Shown here in pieces: positions 1 through 8,266 of a DNA stretch of 16,728 nt. Where the stretch lies: assembly GCA_964521025.1 (NCBI GenBank), contig CAZFPK010000064.1, forward strand, positions 1-16,728, in the 5' to 3' direction. The stretch is from DRTC01 sp964521025 (lineage in GTDB: Bacteria; Cloacimonadota; Cloacimonadia; Cloacimonadales; TCS61). The stretch's first letter is position 1. Each line of letters starts with the position of its first letter. A program made the translations under genes and the position numbers. The notes under the pieces were generated by a model, which was not told the origin of the DNA, ran no database searches, and saw only the letters and a program-made list of their open reading frames with translations.

Positions 1-175
1 ACACATAATATATTAGAGTATATTTTAGCAACCAATTTTTGACTATTAAGCCAAAAATTTTATTTTTCTTTTTCGCTTTTTTCGTATGTTTCGTGGTTTA
101 TCCTTCTCCTTTCCCCTTCTTGTCCGGGCATAGCAAGGCGAAGCCTGATCTCCTATTTCCTGTTTCCTATTTCTT
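1..175. other. Gene-free left edge, pyrimidine-rich
   Basis: No gene is supported here. The plus strand is strongly pyrimidine-rich, with TCCTATTTC twice at about 151-173. A short GC-rich block at about 124-150 can form only a small stem around GGCTTCGCC on the minus strand. It lies just downstream of the stop of the hydrolase gene at 176, so it could hold its transcript end, but there is no convincing stem followed by a T run. The small open frame across it has no family resemblance. Confidence 0.4.
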
Positions 176-997
176 TTATTTTTCCGGTGGTTCCAGAGCA
201 ACGATCCTGCACATTGAAGATTCCATTTCGATTCCGCGTAAAGGGAAAAGTCCTATCCAAACTCGTTTATTGTTGACTTTTTGGATATCTCCGCCGAGGT
301 TTTCAGCGTGAACCAGACCTTTCGGGAAAAGATTCAAATGCATAACCTGGTAATATTCTTCCGGTGGGAACATCTCATCCCATTTTTTCCCGTATTTTTC
401 CTGCAATTTCTTTTCTGCTTCAGCGAATGGTTTCGGATGCCAATCGCGAATGATTGTATTCATCGGATGATCCGCACTACCGCAATCTACTCCAATCCAT
501 TTGAATTCCATTTCGAGCGCCCATTTGTGGAATTCCGGATCTGGTCCGGGATGTTTGACGAAATAGCGTAATTCGTCGGATTCGGATTGATCCCAGCCAT
601 ATTTGTGATAACCGGTATTAATGATGAGAATGTCGCCTTTTTGGATGTCCGCTTTTTTCATCAGCATTTCCGGTGAATAGAGCGAATAGTCTTCTACTTC
701 ATCGGAAATATCGACTACAACTCCGGAGCCGATCCAATCCTCGATCGGAACTTCACCGATAGTTTTTCCGCTGCCGAAAAAGTGGATCTGACCATCGATA
801 TGCGTTCCCACATGATTGCTGGTTGTGATGATCTGTCCGTTTGCACCTTGTCCCATGTGCGCTCCAGCCAGTCTTTTGAAATATTGGATCCCGAGCGGCA
901 TATAACTGGGCCAGGGTGGAGTGTGAACGCTCAATCTTTGTGTCAAATCGTGAACTTTTACTTCTCTCATAAATTTTAAGAATTCGTTGGTTTCCAT
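176..997 (-). CDS. Cyclase-family metal-dependent hydrolase
   Basis: A 273-residue protein of the cyclase family (PF04199), the fold of kynurenine formamidase and isatin hydrolase. These enzymes use a bound divalent metal to open amide bonds, often in cyclic substrates. The hallmark motif HVGTHIDGQIH is at residues 62-72, giving probable metal ligands H62, H66, D68 and H72. A second conserved stretch, GVDCGSADHP, lies near residue 170. No signal peptide is seen, so it is probably cytoplasmic. The start is well supported by AGGAGG five bases before the ATG. The substrate cannot be read from the sequence. The allHFG-like genes on the same strand suggest a ureide or cyclic amide feeding oxalurate/oxamate metabolism, but 4 kb of unrelated genes now separate them. 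The family is secure and the role is inferred. Confidence 0.9.
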   Translation of the reverse strand: METNEFLKFMREVKVHDLTQRLSVHTPPWPSYMPLGIQYFKRLAGAHMGQGANGQIITTSNHVGTHIDGQIHFFGSGKTIGEVPIEDWIGSGVVVDISDEVEDYSLYSPEMLMKKADIQKGDILIINTGYHKYGWDQSESDELRYFVKHPGPDPEFHKWALEMEFKWIGVDCGSADHPMNTIIRDWHPKPFAEAEKKLQEKYGKKWDEMFPPEEYYQVMHLNLFPKGLVHAENLGGDIQKVNNKRVWIGLFPLRGIEMESSMCRIVALEPPEK

Positions 998-1192
998 TGT
1001 TTCCTCCTAATTTTCATTTTTATTTTCTTTTTAAAATTTCTCACACTGAATTACATCTTTTTCCAAAAAGTGTTAGATACTTCGTGATAATTCTCGAAAT
1101 AAATCTTTAAAAAAGAATTTTTTGATTATTTTCTTCCATTAATAACAGATATTTTTTATAATAATTAGATTTGAGTTATTTTAAATTTTCAA
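998..1192. other. AT-rich intergenic gap, possible promoter region
   Basis: A 195-base very AT-rich stretch between the AlbA_2/ATPase gene stop and the hydrolase start. It is the largest gap in the left half and could hold both the end of the upstream cassette and a separate promoter for the hydrolase. No clean -35/-10 pair or terminator stem can be picked by eye. Confidence 0.35.
1003..1008 (-). promoter_or_regulatory. Strong Shine-Dalgarno of the hydrolase gene
   Basis: AGGAGG on the minus strand, five bases before the ATG at 997. It fixes the start of the cyclase-family hydrolase. Confidence 0.8.
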
Positions 1193-2362
1193 TTATCTAA
1201 ATTTTAAATCTCTCCAAATTCGAACAATAAATTCATTATCCGTTTCGATAAATTCGGGTTCTTTTCCTGTATGCTTTTTTAATAATCTGATAACTCTGGT
1301 AATTCCCGTTCCGATTTCGGTCATTTTATGAACTTTAGTTAAAAATGAGACTATGAGGTGATTTCTATGAAAGAAAGAACCAAATTTTATATTCTCGATA
1401 GTAATTGTATTAGGTAGTTTTCCCGGACTTTTGATCTCTATTCTATTATCGAAAATGAAGATCCTAATTTGGGAAAGTAACCGGTAATTTCGATGAGCAA
1501 TAGCATTTATTACAACTTCTCTTAACACTTCGATTGGGATTTCATATTTAGGTTCTTCCTTTTGAAATCCGATTATTTCAGTTTCAGACCTGAGAAAATC
1601 TTTTAAAATTGTTTCGGTTCTATCAATTTGCTCGATAATTTTTCCTTCGATATCCTTTTTTTCAAATTTTTCTCCGATATCATTTCCCGGGAAGCGCACT
1701 ATAGTTATTTTGCAATAGGGAAATTGAAATTCAGGATTTTTCCCAAAGAAAAGCATGCCACCGATCGTCGTAACCGTTCGATTCTCATAGAGAGTTAATA
1801 TCTTCAAATTTTTTAAAAGAATATCGACTTTAAGATCGAAGTCGTCGATTTGTTTTTTTAAATATGTAAATAAGAAACTATCGACATATTTTAGATCGAT
1901 GTTTTCTAAAGAAGTATTTGGAATCGGTAATTCATCGTAATAGATCGATCCTGAAGCTTGTTGTATTTCTTTTAGTTCTCCAGAGGATGCTATTCTTTTT
2001 CCACTCGCAGTTTTTACATAATAAATCCCTTTATTTGTTCGATAAGGTCTTTGAGAACCTTTTGGAATTTTAATGATCAATATTTTTTTATCTTCATAGA
2101 ATAATCTCTCCATTTCCGGAAAGATAGGAGGTTCACAATTATTTGCACAAATATTGTCGATTCTTTGCATTTCTTTATCAAAATTTGAAATACCTGTTAT
2201 TTCACAATCATCCGCTACTCCAATAATTAAATTTCCTCCGGCAGTATTGGCAAAAGCAACGATTGTTTTAGCTAATTTTTCAGGATGAACTTTTTCTTCT
2301 TTGAATTCGGTGTACGAATCTTCACCTTTTTTTAGCAACTCCATAAATTCGATTTTATTCAT
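1193..2362 (-). CDS. AlbA_2 (Schlafen-type) protein with GHKL-like ATPase domain
   Basis: A 389-residue two-domain protein. Residues about 12-135 match the AlbA_2/Schlafen domain (PF04326), with TEFKEE at 18-23, AFANTAGG at 36-43 and IIGV at 46-49. Related domains occur in putative regulators and, in Schlafen proteins, in RNA nucleases. Residues about 275-385 match the HATPase_c_4 domain: REVVINAIAHRNY at 281-293 supplies the Asn and His usual in the N box, DNRIEIKSPG at 305-314 and EIGTGI at 349-354 the ATP-lid motifs. Relatives often continue into a winged helix, but this protein stops after the ATPase domain. The gene starts nine bases after the TrlF-like stop, and its ribosome site AGGAGA overlaps that stop codon, so the two are almost surely cotranscribed and translationally coupled. 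A partner, regulator or RNA-acting effector of the TrlF-like ATPase is plausible but inferred. Confidence 0.85.
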   Translation of the reverse strand: MNKIEFMELLKKGEDSYTEFKEEKVHPEKLAKTIVAFANTAGGNLIIGVADDCEITGISNFDKEMQRIDNICANNCEPPIFPEMERLFYEDKKILIIKIPKGSQRPYRTNKGIYYVKTASGKRIASSGELKEIQQASGSIYYDELPIPNTSLENIDLKYVDSFLFTYLKKQIDDFDLKVDILLKNLKILTLYENRTVTTIGGMLFFGKNPEFQFPYCKITIVRFPGNDIGEKFEKKDIEGKIIEQIDRTETILKDFLRSETEIIGFQKEEPKYEIPIEVLREVVINAIAHRNYRLLSQIRIFIFDNRIEIKSPGKLPNTITIENIKFGSFFHRNHLIVSFLTKVHKMTEIGTGITRVIRLLKKHTGKEPEFIETDNEFIVRIWRDLKFR

Positions 2363-2367
2363 TAATT

Positions 2368-2373
2368 TCTCCT
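2368..2373 (-). promoter_or_regulatory. Shine-Dalgarno overlapping the upstream stop codon
   Basis: AGGAGA on the minus strand overlaps the TAG stop (2372-2374) of the TrlF-like gene and lies five bases before the next ATG at 2362. This layout favours translational coupling and paired expression. Confidence 0.7.
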
Positions 2374-5146
2374 AAAATCCGTATTTTTCTTTTCTTAATA
2401 AGAATACTGCTTTTCCTCCTTCGATTATCCTTCCTACAGCTTCTTTTATTTTCCGGTCATCGATCGAACCAAAAGCTATTTCTCGACCTTTTTTATTATC
2501 GGCATCCAAGGCAATAATCAACTCGGAATCTGCTGAAATTGTTATATTAGCATTATGAGTAGCAATAATAAATTGTCTGTTTTCCTTCTCAGAGCGAAGT
2601 CTTTTTACCACATCATCAACAACAAACCGGTTATCGAGATCATCTTCCGGTTGGTCGATAACTAAAGGATTTTCAGATTTTAGCAAAATAAGAGTTAAAA
2701 TAGCTGTACATTTCTGTCCTTTTGAAAGATGATTTGTTTCTCTAAAATCCTCACTTTTCTTTTTTGCATTTTCAATATCAGGCGGTCCAATATATAATTT
2801 AATGGAAGTTTTAGATTTAAATGATTTTGTTTCTAAATCATAATAATCCTCTAAAGGAATTGCTCGATATAAACTAGCAGCTGTACCAGGTGTCAATCCC
2901 AAGTCTTGAATTAAAGATTGTTCTCCTTTTCGAAATGAATCTACGAATAATCTTGTATTAAATTTTTCGTCATAAACCATTTTTTTTATTGGTTCTTTCA
3001 TAATTCTATTATAGCGAGAACTATAGCTTAAAATGTGATTTATAAAATCAGTCCTATTAGCTGCATATTTAATTTTTATCCTAATAACTCCTTCCAACTT
3101 TTTGTTTATTAAATCTTCAACTTTTTTTCTTTCTTCGAATTGTTTTAACCGGATTTCATTTAATTTCTTGAGTAGTTTATTTCTATTTCCAATTAATTCA
3201 AATTGTTCTTTTTGATATTTTTTAAAATCTTCGACTATTGATTTTATGAGATTTTCTCTCGTTTCCAACTTCATAAATTCTACCGGATCTAAAGGAATAT
3301 TATCTTTCTTTAAATCATTTATTGTATTTTGATAATCTTTTAATTGTTTTTGATAATTAGGTTCCCAATCAGTCTGAATTCCTTCGATCTTGAATCTTGC
3401 CGATTTAATCACTTTATGAATTTCAACTTGTTTGGATTCAATCGATGACAAAGTGTTTTCCAATATCTTTTTCAAATCTTTTAATAAATTAACATTTGGT
3501 AGTGTCTTGATTAAATCATCTGATATATATGAGATATTTGTATCGAGAGAACCGAAAAAGTCTTCAAAATTTTCTGATAATTCTTGAATTTTCTCTTTTG
3601 ATCTTATGAATATATTTTTTTCTTTTACATAATTTCTTTGTTTTCTTAATCTTTCATCAACCCCACAATCTTTATATTTTTTTTTCATTTCATTTATCGA
3701 ATTTAATTCTTTTCTATTTTCATCGATTTTATTTAAAATGTCCGAAACTTTTATAATATCCTTTTTATTTACTCGAAGTTGTTCTGATATATCTTTTTCT
3801 TCCTTAATATATTTTTTAAAATTCTTATTCAGAAATCTATCTATAAGTTCAAACTGAAAAGCAGGATTATCGGAAATATCGTAGATTTCTTTTTGCCCAT
3901 AAATTTCTGGTATTGAAATACTATCGATAGAAATATCCAATATTTCCTTTTCGAGAATTTTTTTTTCTTGTTTTAATTTTTCTTCATCGATAATTTTAAT
4001 TACAGGTTGTCCGGGATAACTTCTTTCAATTAAATAATGTCGATCATATTGTGAAGAATAAACTAACACTTTCGCTGTTGAACCACTCTTAAAAACATCT
4101 TTGATAATCTCATTGAAAGATTTTTTTGCTTGTGGAGATTTTGGAACTTGATCGAATACATATCTTAGAGTTTCAATAATTGTTGATTTTCCTGTTCCTT
4201 TTCCACCGATTATGGTATTCAAATTATCATTGAAATGGAATAATTGATATTTTAGAAAACAGTCCGCTCCATCCCAATAAATACAGAGAATTTTTGAAAA
4301 ATTATTTTTCTGGTGTTCTTCTTTTAACCGAATTCGAGATTGCCAATCGAGGAATCCCTCTCGCAATCCTTCGATAGATATAGAACTCATCTTAATATAG
4401 GTTGTTTTTTCTCCGATTTTCTCTAAGGAATCGGCATCTGATGAATTAATTACTGCTAACTTTCTTTCTCTTTTATAATTTGCATCGCGACCTTCGATTA
4501 CATTTTTATTAAATCCTGTAAGTTTATTCTTTGATCCCGGAATTTCAATTGCTAATAATTGCGGATTAATAAAATTTTCAACCCGTGGTTGACTTCCATA
4601 TCCGGATAATATTCCATTATCATTTAAAGAATGAGCACCGATGCAAATACCACCATTATTTTGACAAAATTCGATCGTTTCGATACAGTTTTTTTTTGCA
4701 AGTTTAGGATAACCATTCGAATCGAACCGTTCACCTGCTTCAAATAATGCTGATAAGTATTCATCGAGTTTTGTTTTTGATGTGTTTGGTTCGAATAAAC
4801 AAATGATATGAACTCCACTGCCGGAATTTGTGTTTACCTCAAAACCAGGGAACATAATTATTTTTTTTTGGCCTCCCGGTGGTTCGATATTTCTTAGTTC
4901 TTCATAAAAATAATCGATCCATTCTACGGAATTATGATCTGTAATCGCAATTATTTCTAATTTTTTTAAATAAGCAGCATCGATGATCTTTTGCACATAG
5001 TTTCTACACCAATTTGCATCACTCATTTTTTTCTGTTCACCCTTCATATTGTAGTTCTTACTTTTATCTGCCGGTGTATGAATATGTAAATCAGAAAGAT
5101 AAAAATTTGCTCCATTATTTTTTTTTAAAACATCTCGAAATTCCAT
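2372..5146 (-). CDS. TrlF-like PHP-domain plus SMC/ABC-type ATPase
   Basis: A 924-residue fusion. Residues about 15-260 form a PHP phosphoesterase domain: DLHIHT (H21, H23), ITDHNS (D70, H71), E103 in PGFEV, H113, H172 in GAHS and D237 in SSDADS, with Asp at 239 where His is usual. Residues about 285-330 begin an ABC/SMC-type ATPase with the Walker A GGKGTGKS at 314-321. A Lys/Glu-rich helical stretch at about 430-740 looks like a coiled coil. The C-terminal half-site has an ABC signature LSKGQ at 807-811, Walker B VIDQPEDDLD around 829-838 and an H-loop ATHNAN at 863-868. This matches the TrlF family and resembles SMC-like nuclease ATPases. Most metal ligands are kept, so the PHP part is probably an active phosphoesterase or nuclease gated by the ATPase. 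The start has only a weak GGGGGA ribosome site. It lies 48 bases after the allG stop. The defence role is inferred. Confidence 0.88.
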   Translation of the reverse strand: MEFRDVLKKNNGANFYLSDLHIHTPADKSKNYNMKGEQKKMSDANWCRNYVQKIIDAAYLKKLEIIAITDHNSVEWIDYFYEELRNIEPPGGQKKIIMFPGFEVNTNSGSGVHIICLFEPNTSKTKLDEYLSALFEAGERFDSNGYPKLAKKNCIETIEFCQNNGGICIGAHSLNDNGILSGYGSQPRVENFINPQLLAIEIPGSKNKLTGFNKNVIEGRDANYKRERKLAVINSSDADSLEKIGEKTTYIKMSSISIEGLREGFLDWQSRIRLKEEHQKNNFSKILCIYWDGADCFLKYQLFHFNDNLNTIIGGKGTGKSTIIETLRYVFDQVPKSPQAKKSFNEIIKDVFKSGSTAKVLVYSSQYDRHYLIERSYPGQPVIKIIDEEKLKQEKKILEKEILDISIDSISIPEIYGQKEIYDISDNPAFQFELIDRFLNKNFKKYIKEEKDISEQLRVNKKDIIKVSDILNKIDENRKELNSINEMKKKYKDCGVDERLRKQRNYVKEKNIFIRSKEKIQELSENFEDFFGSLDTNISYISDDLIKTLPNVNLLKDLKKILENTLSSIESKQVEIHKVIKSARFKIEGIQTDWEPNYQKQLKDYQNTINDLKKDNIPLDPVEFMKLETRENLIKSIVEDFKKYQKEQFELIGNRNKLLKKLNEIRLKQFEERKKVEDLINKKLEGVIRIKIKYAANRTDFINHILSYSSRYNRIMKEPIKKMVYDEKFNTRLFVDSFRKGEQSLIQDLGLTPGTAASLYRAIPLEDYYDLETKSFKSKTSIKLYIGPPDIENAKKKSEDFRETNHLSKGQKCTAILTLILLKSENPLVIDQPEDDLDNRFVVDDVVKRLRSEKENRQFIIATHNANITISADSELIIALDADNKKGREIAFGSIDDRKIKEAVGRIIEGGKAVFLLRKEKYGF

Positions 5147-5194
5147 AATTCCCCCATTTTCTTCCTTATTAAATTGTGACCATACTTGTCAAAT

Positions 5195-6598
5195 TTATTT
5201 ATCCAATTCATTCACAAAACCTTCAACCGCTTTCTTAAACGGCTCGATCGGTGCAGACAAAACTCCTGCTCCGACCTGTCCGATTCCGGGATTTTTATGA
5301 GCAACTCCGGTATCGATAAAAGGAGTAATATTCTTTTCAACTACTTTTATAATATCGATCCCGGTAGGAGTTCCCCGGAAATTCAGGTAAGGAATTTGAT
5401 AAATGGTATTTTCTCCAACAGTGATCTCATACATCTGTAAAGTATAATTTATCGCATCACCTGTCGATCCTCCAACGAACTGGACAATTGCCGGAGATGC
5501 AGCGATAGCGAAACCTCCGAGTCCGACAGTTTCGGTGATGGAACTGTCTCCAATATCGGGATTTGCATCCTTTTTGGTATAACCGGGAAAGAAAAGTGCG
5601 TCGGGAAGCGGAGCTATGCCAACGAACCACTCGTTTCCGGTTCCGGAAAGTTGGATACCGAAATCAGTTCCGTTCCTGGAAAGTGCAACACAAATACTGC
5701 TGTTTTTTATGTTGCGAGCCGCATCGAGAGTTGCTTTGGCAGCTGGCATGGAAAGATTCAGAAAGAAATGATCGTTTCCATTAATGAAATTAAGAACATC
5801 TGCAGCAGTTTTGGAATCTGCAGTAGTTTGGATAATAGCGGGAGCAATAATACGATAGAAAAGCGAAGTTGCTGCTCGATTGCGATTGTGAACTTCATCA
5901 CCCATGTGTAATGCTTGTGCGATAATGTTTTTCAGATCGATCTTCTCGAGTTTTTCAACTGCTTCCTTCAATGCTGGATAAAGAACCACTTCCATCCATT
6001 TCAATTTTTTGATGACTTCTTCACTGAAAGCACCGTAACGCAGAACTTTTCCCAAACCTTCGTTCATCGTGCAGTAAGCATAATTCCCATATTCTTCATT
6101 TTTCAAAATAAAAACCGGCATCGATGCAGAAACAATCCCAGCCATTGGACCGACTGTCGAATGTTCATGACAAGGAGCGTATTCGATATTTCCCGAAGCA
6201 GCGAGTTCTTCAGCTTGCTCGGGATTATCCGCCATTCCTTCATAAATTAATGCCCCAATGATCGCACCGCGAGTTGGTCCGCACATTCTTTCCCAACCAA
6301 TCGGAGGACCGGAATGCAGGATCATGTTTTTCTTCATACCGGGAATGACATTTATTGCTGTGTCGAGTCCGATCAGAACTGGTTTCCCATTCAGGATGAT
6401 CTGCAGTGCTTTTTGATTTGCTTTGTCGATTTTAGACTGATACTTTTCGATGATTCCGAACAAGTTTGGATTTATGGCAGGTGGTTTCCAATCTACTTGA
6501 ATGGCTTCGGTTCCGGTTTTTTCCAGATTTTCATGGAAAGATTTGAGACCGTTGTTGATGACTTTTAGGTCTTTATAAAACAAATCGTTAATTGACAT
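5195..6598 (-). CDS. allG: DUF1116 protein, oxamate carbamoyltransferase subunit (AllG/YlbE-like)
   Basis: A 467-residue member of the DUF1116 family, matching E. coli YlbE, renamed AllG. With AllF and AllH it makes the enzyme that splits oxalurate with phosphate into oxamate and carbamoyl phosphate. Recognisable blocks are MILHSGPPIGWERMCGP at 92-108, APCHEHSTVGPMAGIVSASM at 141-160 and a glycine-rich C-terminal stretch ending GIGQVGAGVLSAPIEPFKKA. Length is normal for the family. No signal peptide or membrane segment is seen. The ATG follows directly on the TAA of the FdrA-like gene, and its ribosome site GGAGGAG is read as the last Gly-Gly-Asp codons of that gene, so the two are tightly coupled. 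The biochemical role rests on the E. coli work; the family call is firm. Confidence 0.9.
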   Translation of the reverse strand: MSINDLFYKDLKVINNGLKSFHENLEKTGTEAIQVDWKPPAINPNLFGIIEKYQSKIDKANQKALQIILNGKPVLIGLDTAINVIPGMKKNMILHSGPPIGWERMCGPTRGAIIGALIYEGMADNPEQAEELAASGNIEYAPCHEHSTVGPMAGIVSASMPVFILKNEEYGNYAYCTMNEGLGKVLRYGAFSEEVIKKLKWMEVVLYPALKEAVEKLEKIDLKNIIAQALHMGDEVHNRNRAATSLFYRIIAPAIIQTTADSKTAADVLNFINGNDHFFLNLSMPAAKATLDAARNIKNSSICVALSRNGTDFGIQLSGTGNEWFVGIAPLPDALFFPGYTKKDANPDIGDSSITETVGLGGFAIAASPAIVQFVGGSTGDAINYTLQMYEITVGENTIYQIPYLNFRGTPTGIDIIKVVEKNITPFIDTGVAHKNPGIGQVGAGVLSAPIEPFKKAVEGFVNELDK

Positions 6599-8158
6599 TT
6601 AATCTCCTCCAAATTGTCGAATAATCTCCCCAACCAACTCACTCGCAGCAGCATTGGACGGCATTACGATAGCTCCAACTTCTTCCAGTTCTTCTTTTAC
6701 AAATTCTCTGTTTTGAGGATCATTATCAGTTCCTGTTATCGAGCAGATCAAAGAAATATTCGGTGAAGTTTGCTTTACTTTTTTTAGAACAGGAACGAGT
6801 TCCTCGGCAGGATTCATATTTGATCCGTATCCGAGAACAACATCAAATAGAATTACCGCAACTTCGGGATCTTCGGCTTCTTCGAGAATTTTTTTACTAC
6901 GCAATGAAAAATCTATCATCGGATGTGGACGACCAACCGTAAATTCATCATCACCGAGATCGAGAATTGTGTTTTTCTCACTTCTCCATACATCTTTCAA
7001 TTTAAATTTCGGATTCAGTGGAGTGTTGCTGTAGCAATCACCTATCTTATTCTTCAGGATCAATTGAGTTTCATCGCAGAGAGTTCCACCGCTGAAAAGT
7101 CCATGCAGATATTTTTGTTTTTTAGATTTTGGAGAAATTTCTTTTTCTGCGATTTTAGTTATTTCCTCGTTCCTTTTAGTTATTGCTTCGATTGAATCTT
7201 GAATATCCAAACCTTTTGAAATCGCCACTGCAAATAAAGCTGTTTGTTCTAAAGTTGTTGCTGGTATTACACCCGCTCTTTTTATTATTTCAGAATCTCC
7301 ACCAATAAAAATTGCAACGATCGGTTTTTCTATCTTCTTGATTTCTTCCGAAATTTTCACTAAAACTTCATCATCAGGCGGTTTCGAGATGAGAACAATA
7401 ACTTTTGTTTGAGGATCATTATTCAATGCTTTCATTCCAGCGATGAACATTATTCCACCGATCTTTTTTTTCACATCTCTACCTCCGGTTCCGATTGCCT
7501 GCGAAATTCCTGCTCCTTCATTGGAGATGATGGAACTGACTTCCTGCAAACCTGTTCCGGATGCAGCTACAATTCCGATATTACCTCTCTTCACTACATT
7601 CGCAAAAGCAAGTGGAACTCCATTTATTATAGCGGTTCCACAATCCGGTCCCATCACGAAAAGTCCTTTTTCAAGAGCTAAATTTTTCAGATTCAATTCA
7701 TCTTCGATAGAAACATTATCGGAAAAGAGCATTACATTAAGACCGTTTTCCAATGCTTTTTTCGCTTCGTTTGCTGCATATTTTCCAGCGATGGAAATCA
7801 ATGACAAATTTGCATCCGGAAGTTGTTTCAAAGCACCTTCCAAACTTTTTGGTTGGAATTCGATCGTTTCATCAGATTTCTTCCTCATTTCCTGAAAAAG
7901 TTCCTCTACTCTGTGCAACGCATCGTTTACATTCTTTTCCGATTTCGCTTTGATCCCGATCAAAAGATCCGTATCATCGGTATTTTCAAATTCGGGAACG
8001 AGCAGTCCGGCAGAATCTAAAATCGACCGATTTTCCTTCGTTCCCATCACTACCGCAGAATCGAGAATTCCATCCATTTTGGAAATCTCGCGAGACACGA
8101 TCATCAAACTGACCGAATCGAAATATTCACCTTTTTTGATAAAACCTTTTATGAACAT
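6599..8158 (-). CDS. fdrA: FdrA-like acyl-CoA-synthetase-fold subunit of oxamate carbamoyltransferase (AllF)
   Basis: A 519-residue FdrA-family protein built from succinyl-CoA-synthetase-alpha-like folds. Visible markers are MGPDCGTAI at 169-177, AASGTGLQEVSS at 198-209 and GTGGRD at 223-228, followed by a second half with LFSGGTLCDE near 350. E. coli FdrA, now AllF, is one of three subunits of oxamate (oxalurate) carbamoyltransferase in allantoin breakdown. Length is a little shorter than E. coli FdrA but within the family range. The start is supported by AAGGAGA a few bases before the ATG. It is the middle gene of the allH-allF-allG set: it lies 108 bases after the allH-like stop and abuts allG. 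The family is clear; the reaction in this organism is inferred from the complete three-gene set. Confidence 0.9.
   Translation of the reverse strand: MFIKGFIKKGEYFDSVSLMIVSREISKMDGILDSAVVMGTKENRSILDSAGLLVPEFENTDDTDLLIGIKAKSEKNVNDALHRVEELFQEMRKKSDETIEFQPKSLEGALKQLPDANLSLISIAGKYAANEAKKALENGLNVMLFSDNVSIEDELNLKNLALEKGLFVMGPDCGTAIINGVPLAFANVVKRGNIGIVAASGTGLQEVSSIISNEGAGISQAIGTGGRDVKKKIGGIMFIAGMKALNNDPQTKVIVLISKPPDDEVLVKISEEIKKIEKPIVAIFIGGDSEIIKRAGVIPATTLEQTALFAVAISKGLDIQDSIEAITKRNEEITKIAEKEISPKSKKQKYLHGLFSGGTLCDETQLILKNKIGDCYSNTPLNPKFKLKDVWRSEKNTILDLGDDEFTVGRPHPMIDFSLRSKKILEEAEDPEVAVILFDVVLGYGSNMNPAEELVPVLKKVKQTSPNISLICSITGTDNDPQNREFVKEELEEVGAIVMPSNAAASELVGEIIRQFGGD
6604..6610 (-). promoter_or_regulatory. 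Shine-Dalgarno inside the end of the fdrA-like gene
   Basis: GGAGGAG on the minus strand encodes the last residues of the FdrA-like protein and lies five bases before the allG start at 6598. The upstream TAA and the downstream ATG are directly adjacent. Confidence 0.8.
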
Positions 8159-8189
8159 CTTCTCTCCTTATAATTAACAGCGAACAATT

Positions 8190-8261
8190 GCGAACAAAAA
8201 CGAACATAGGAAAAAAGAAAAAGAACGAAGAAACTAATGAATCAAAAGTTCGTTTTGTTCG
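8190..8261. repeat. Imperfect inverted repeat rich in CGAACA between allH and fdrA
   Basis: GCGAACAAAAACGAAC at 8190-8205 is answered by GTTCGTTTTGTTCG at 8248-8261, the same motif inverted with one A/T fewer. A further CGAACA at 8181 makes three direct copies on the left. The arms are about 42 bases apart and could fold in the transcript between the allH-like stop and the fdrA ribosome site. It may be a decayed mobile repeat or an mRNA processing or attenuation structure. Only the symmetry is directly seen. Confidence 0.5.
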
Positions 8262-8266
8262 TTTTA

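Noticed and set aside
39..311. Open frame of 90 codons on the plus strand at the left edge
   Set aside because: It overlaps the hydrolase gene end antisense, is low-complexity Phe-rich at its start and has no family resemblance.
7443..7895. 150-codon plus-strand open frame
   Set aside because: It lies wholly antisense inside the fdrA-like gene, whose frame has clear family motifs; this is a shadow frame.
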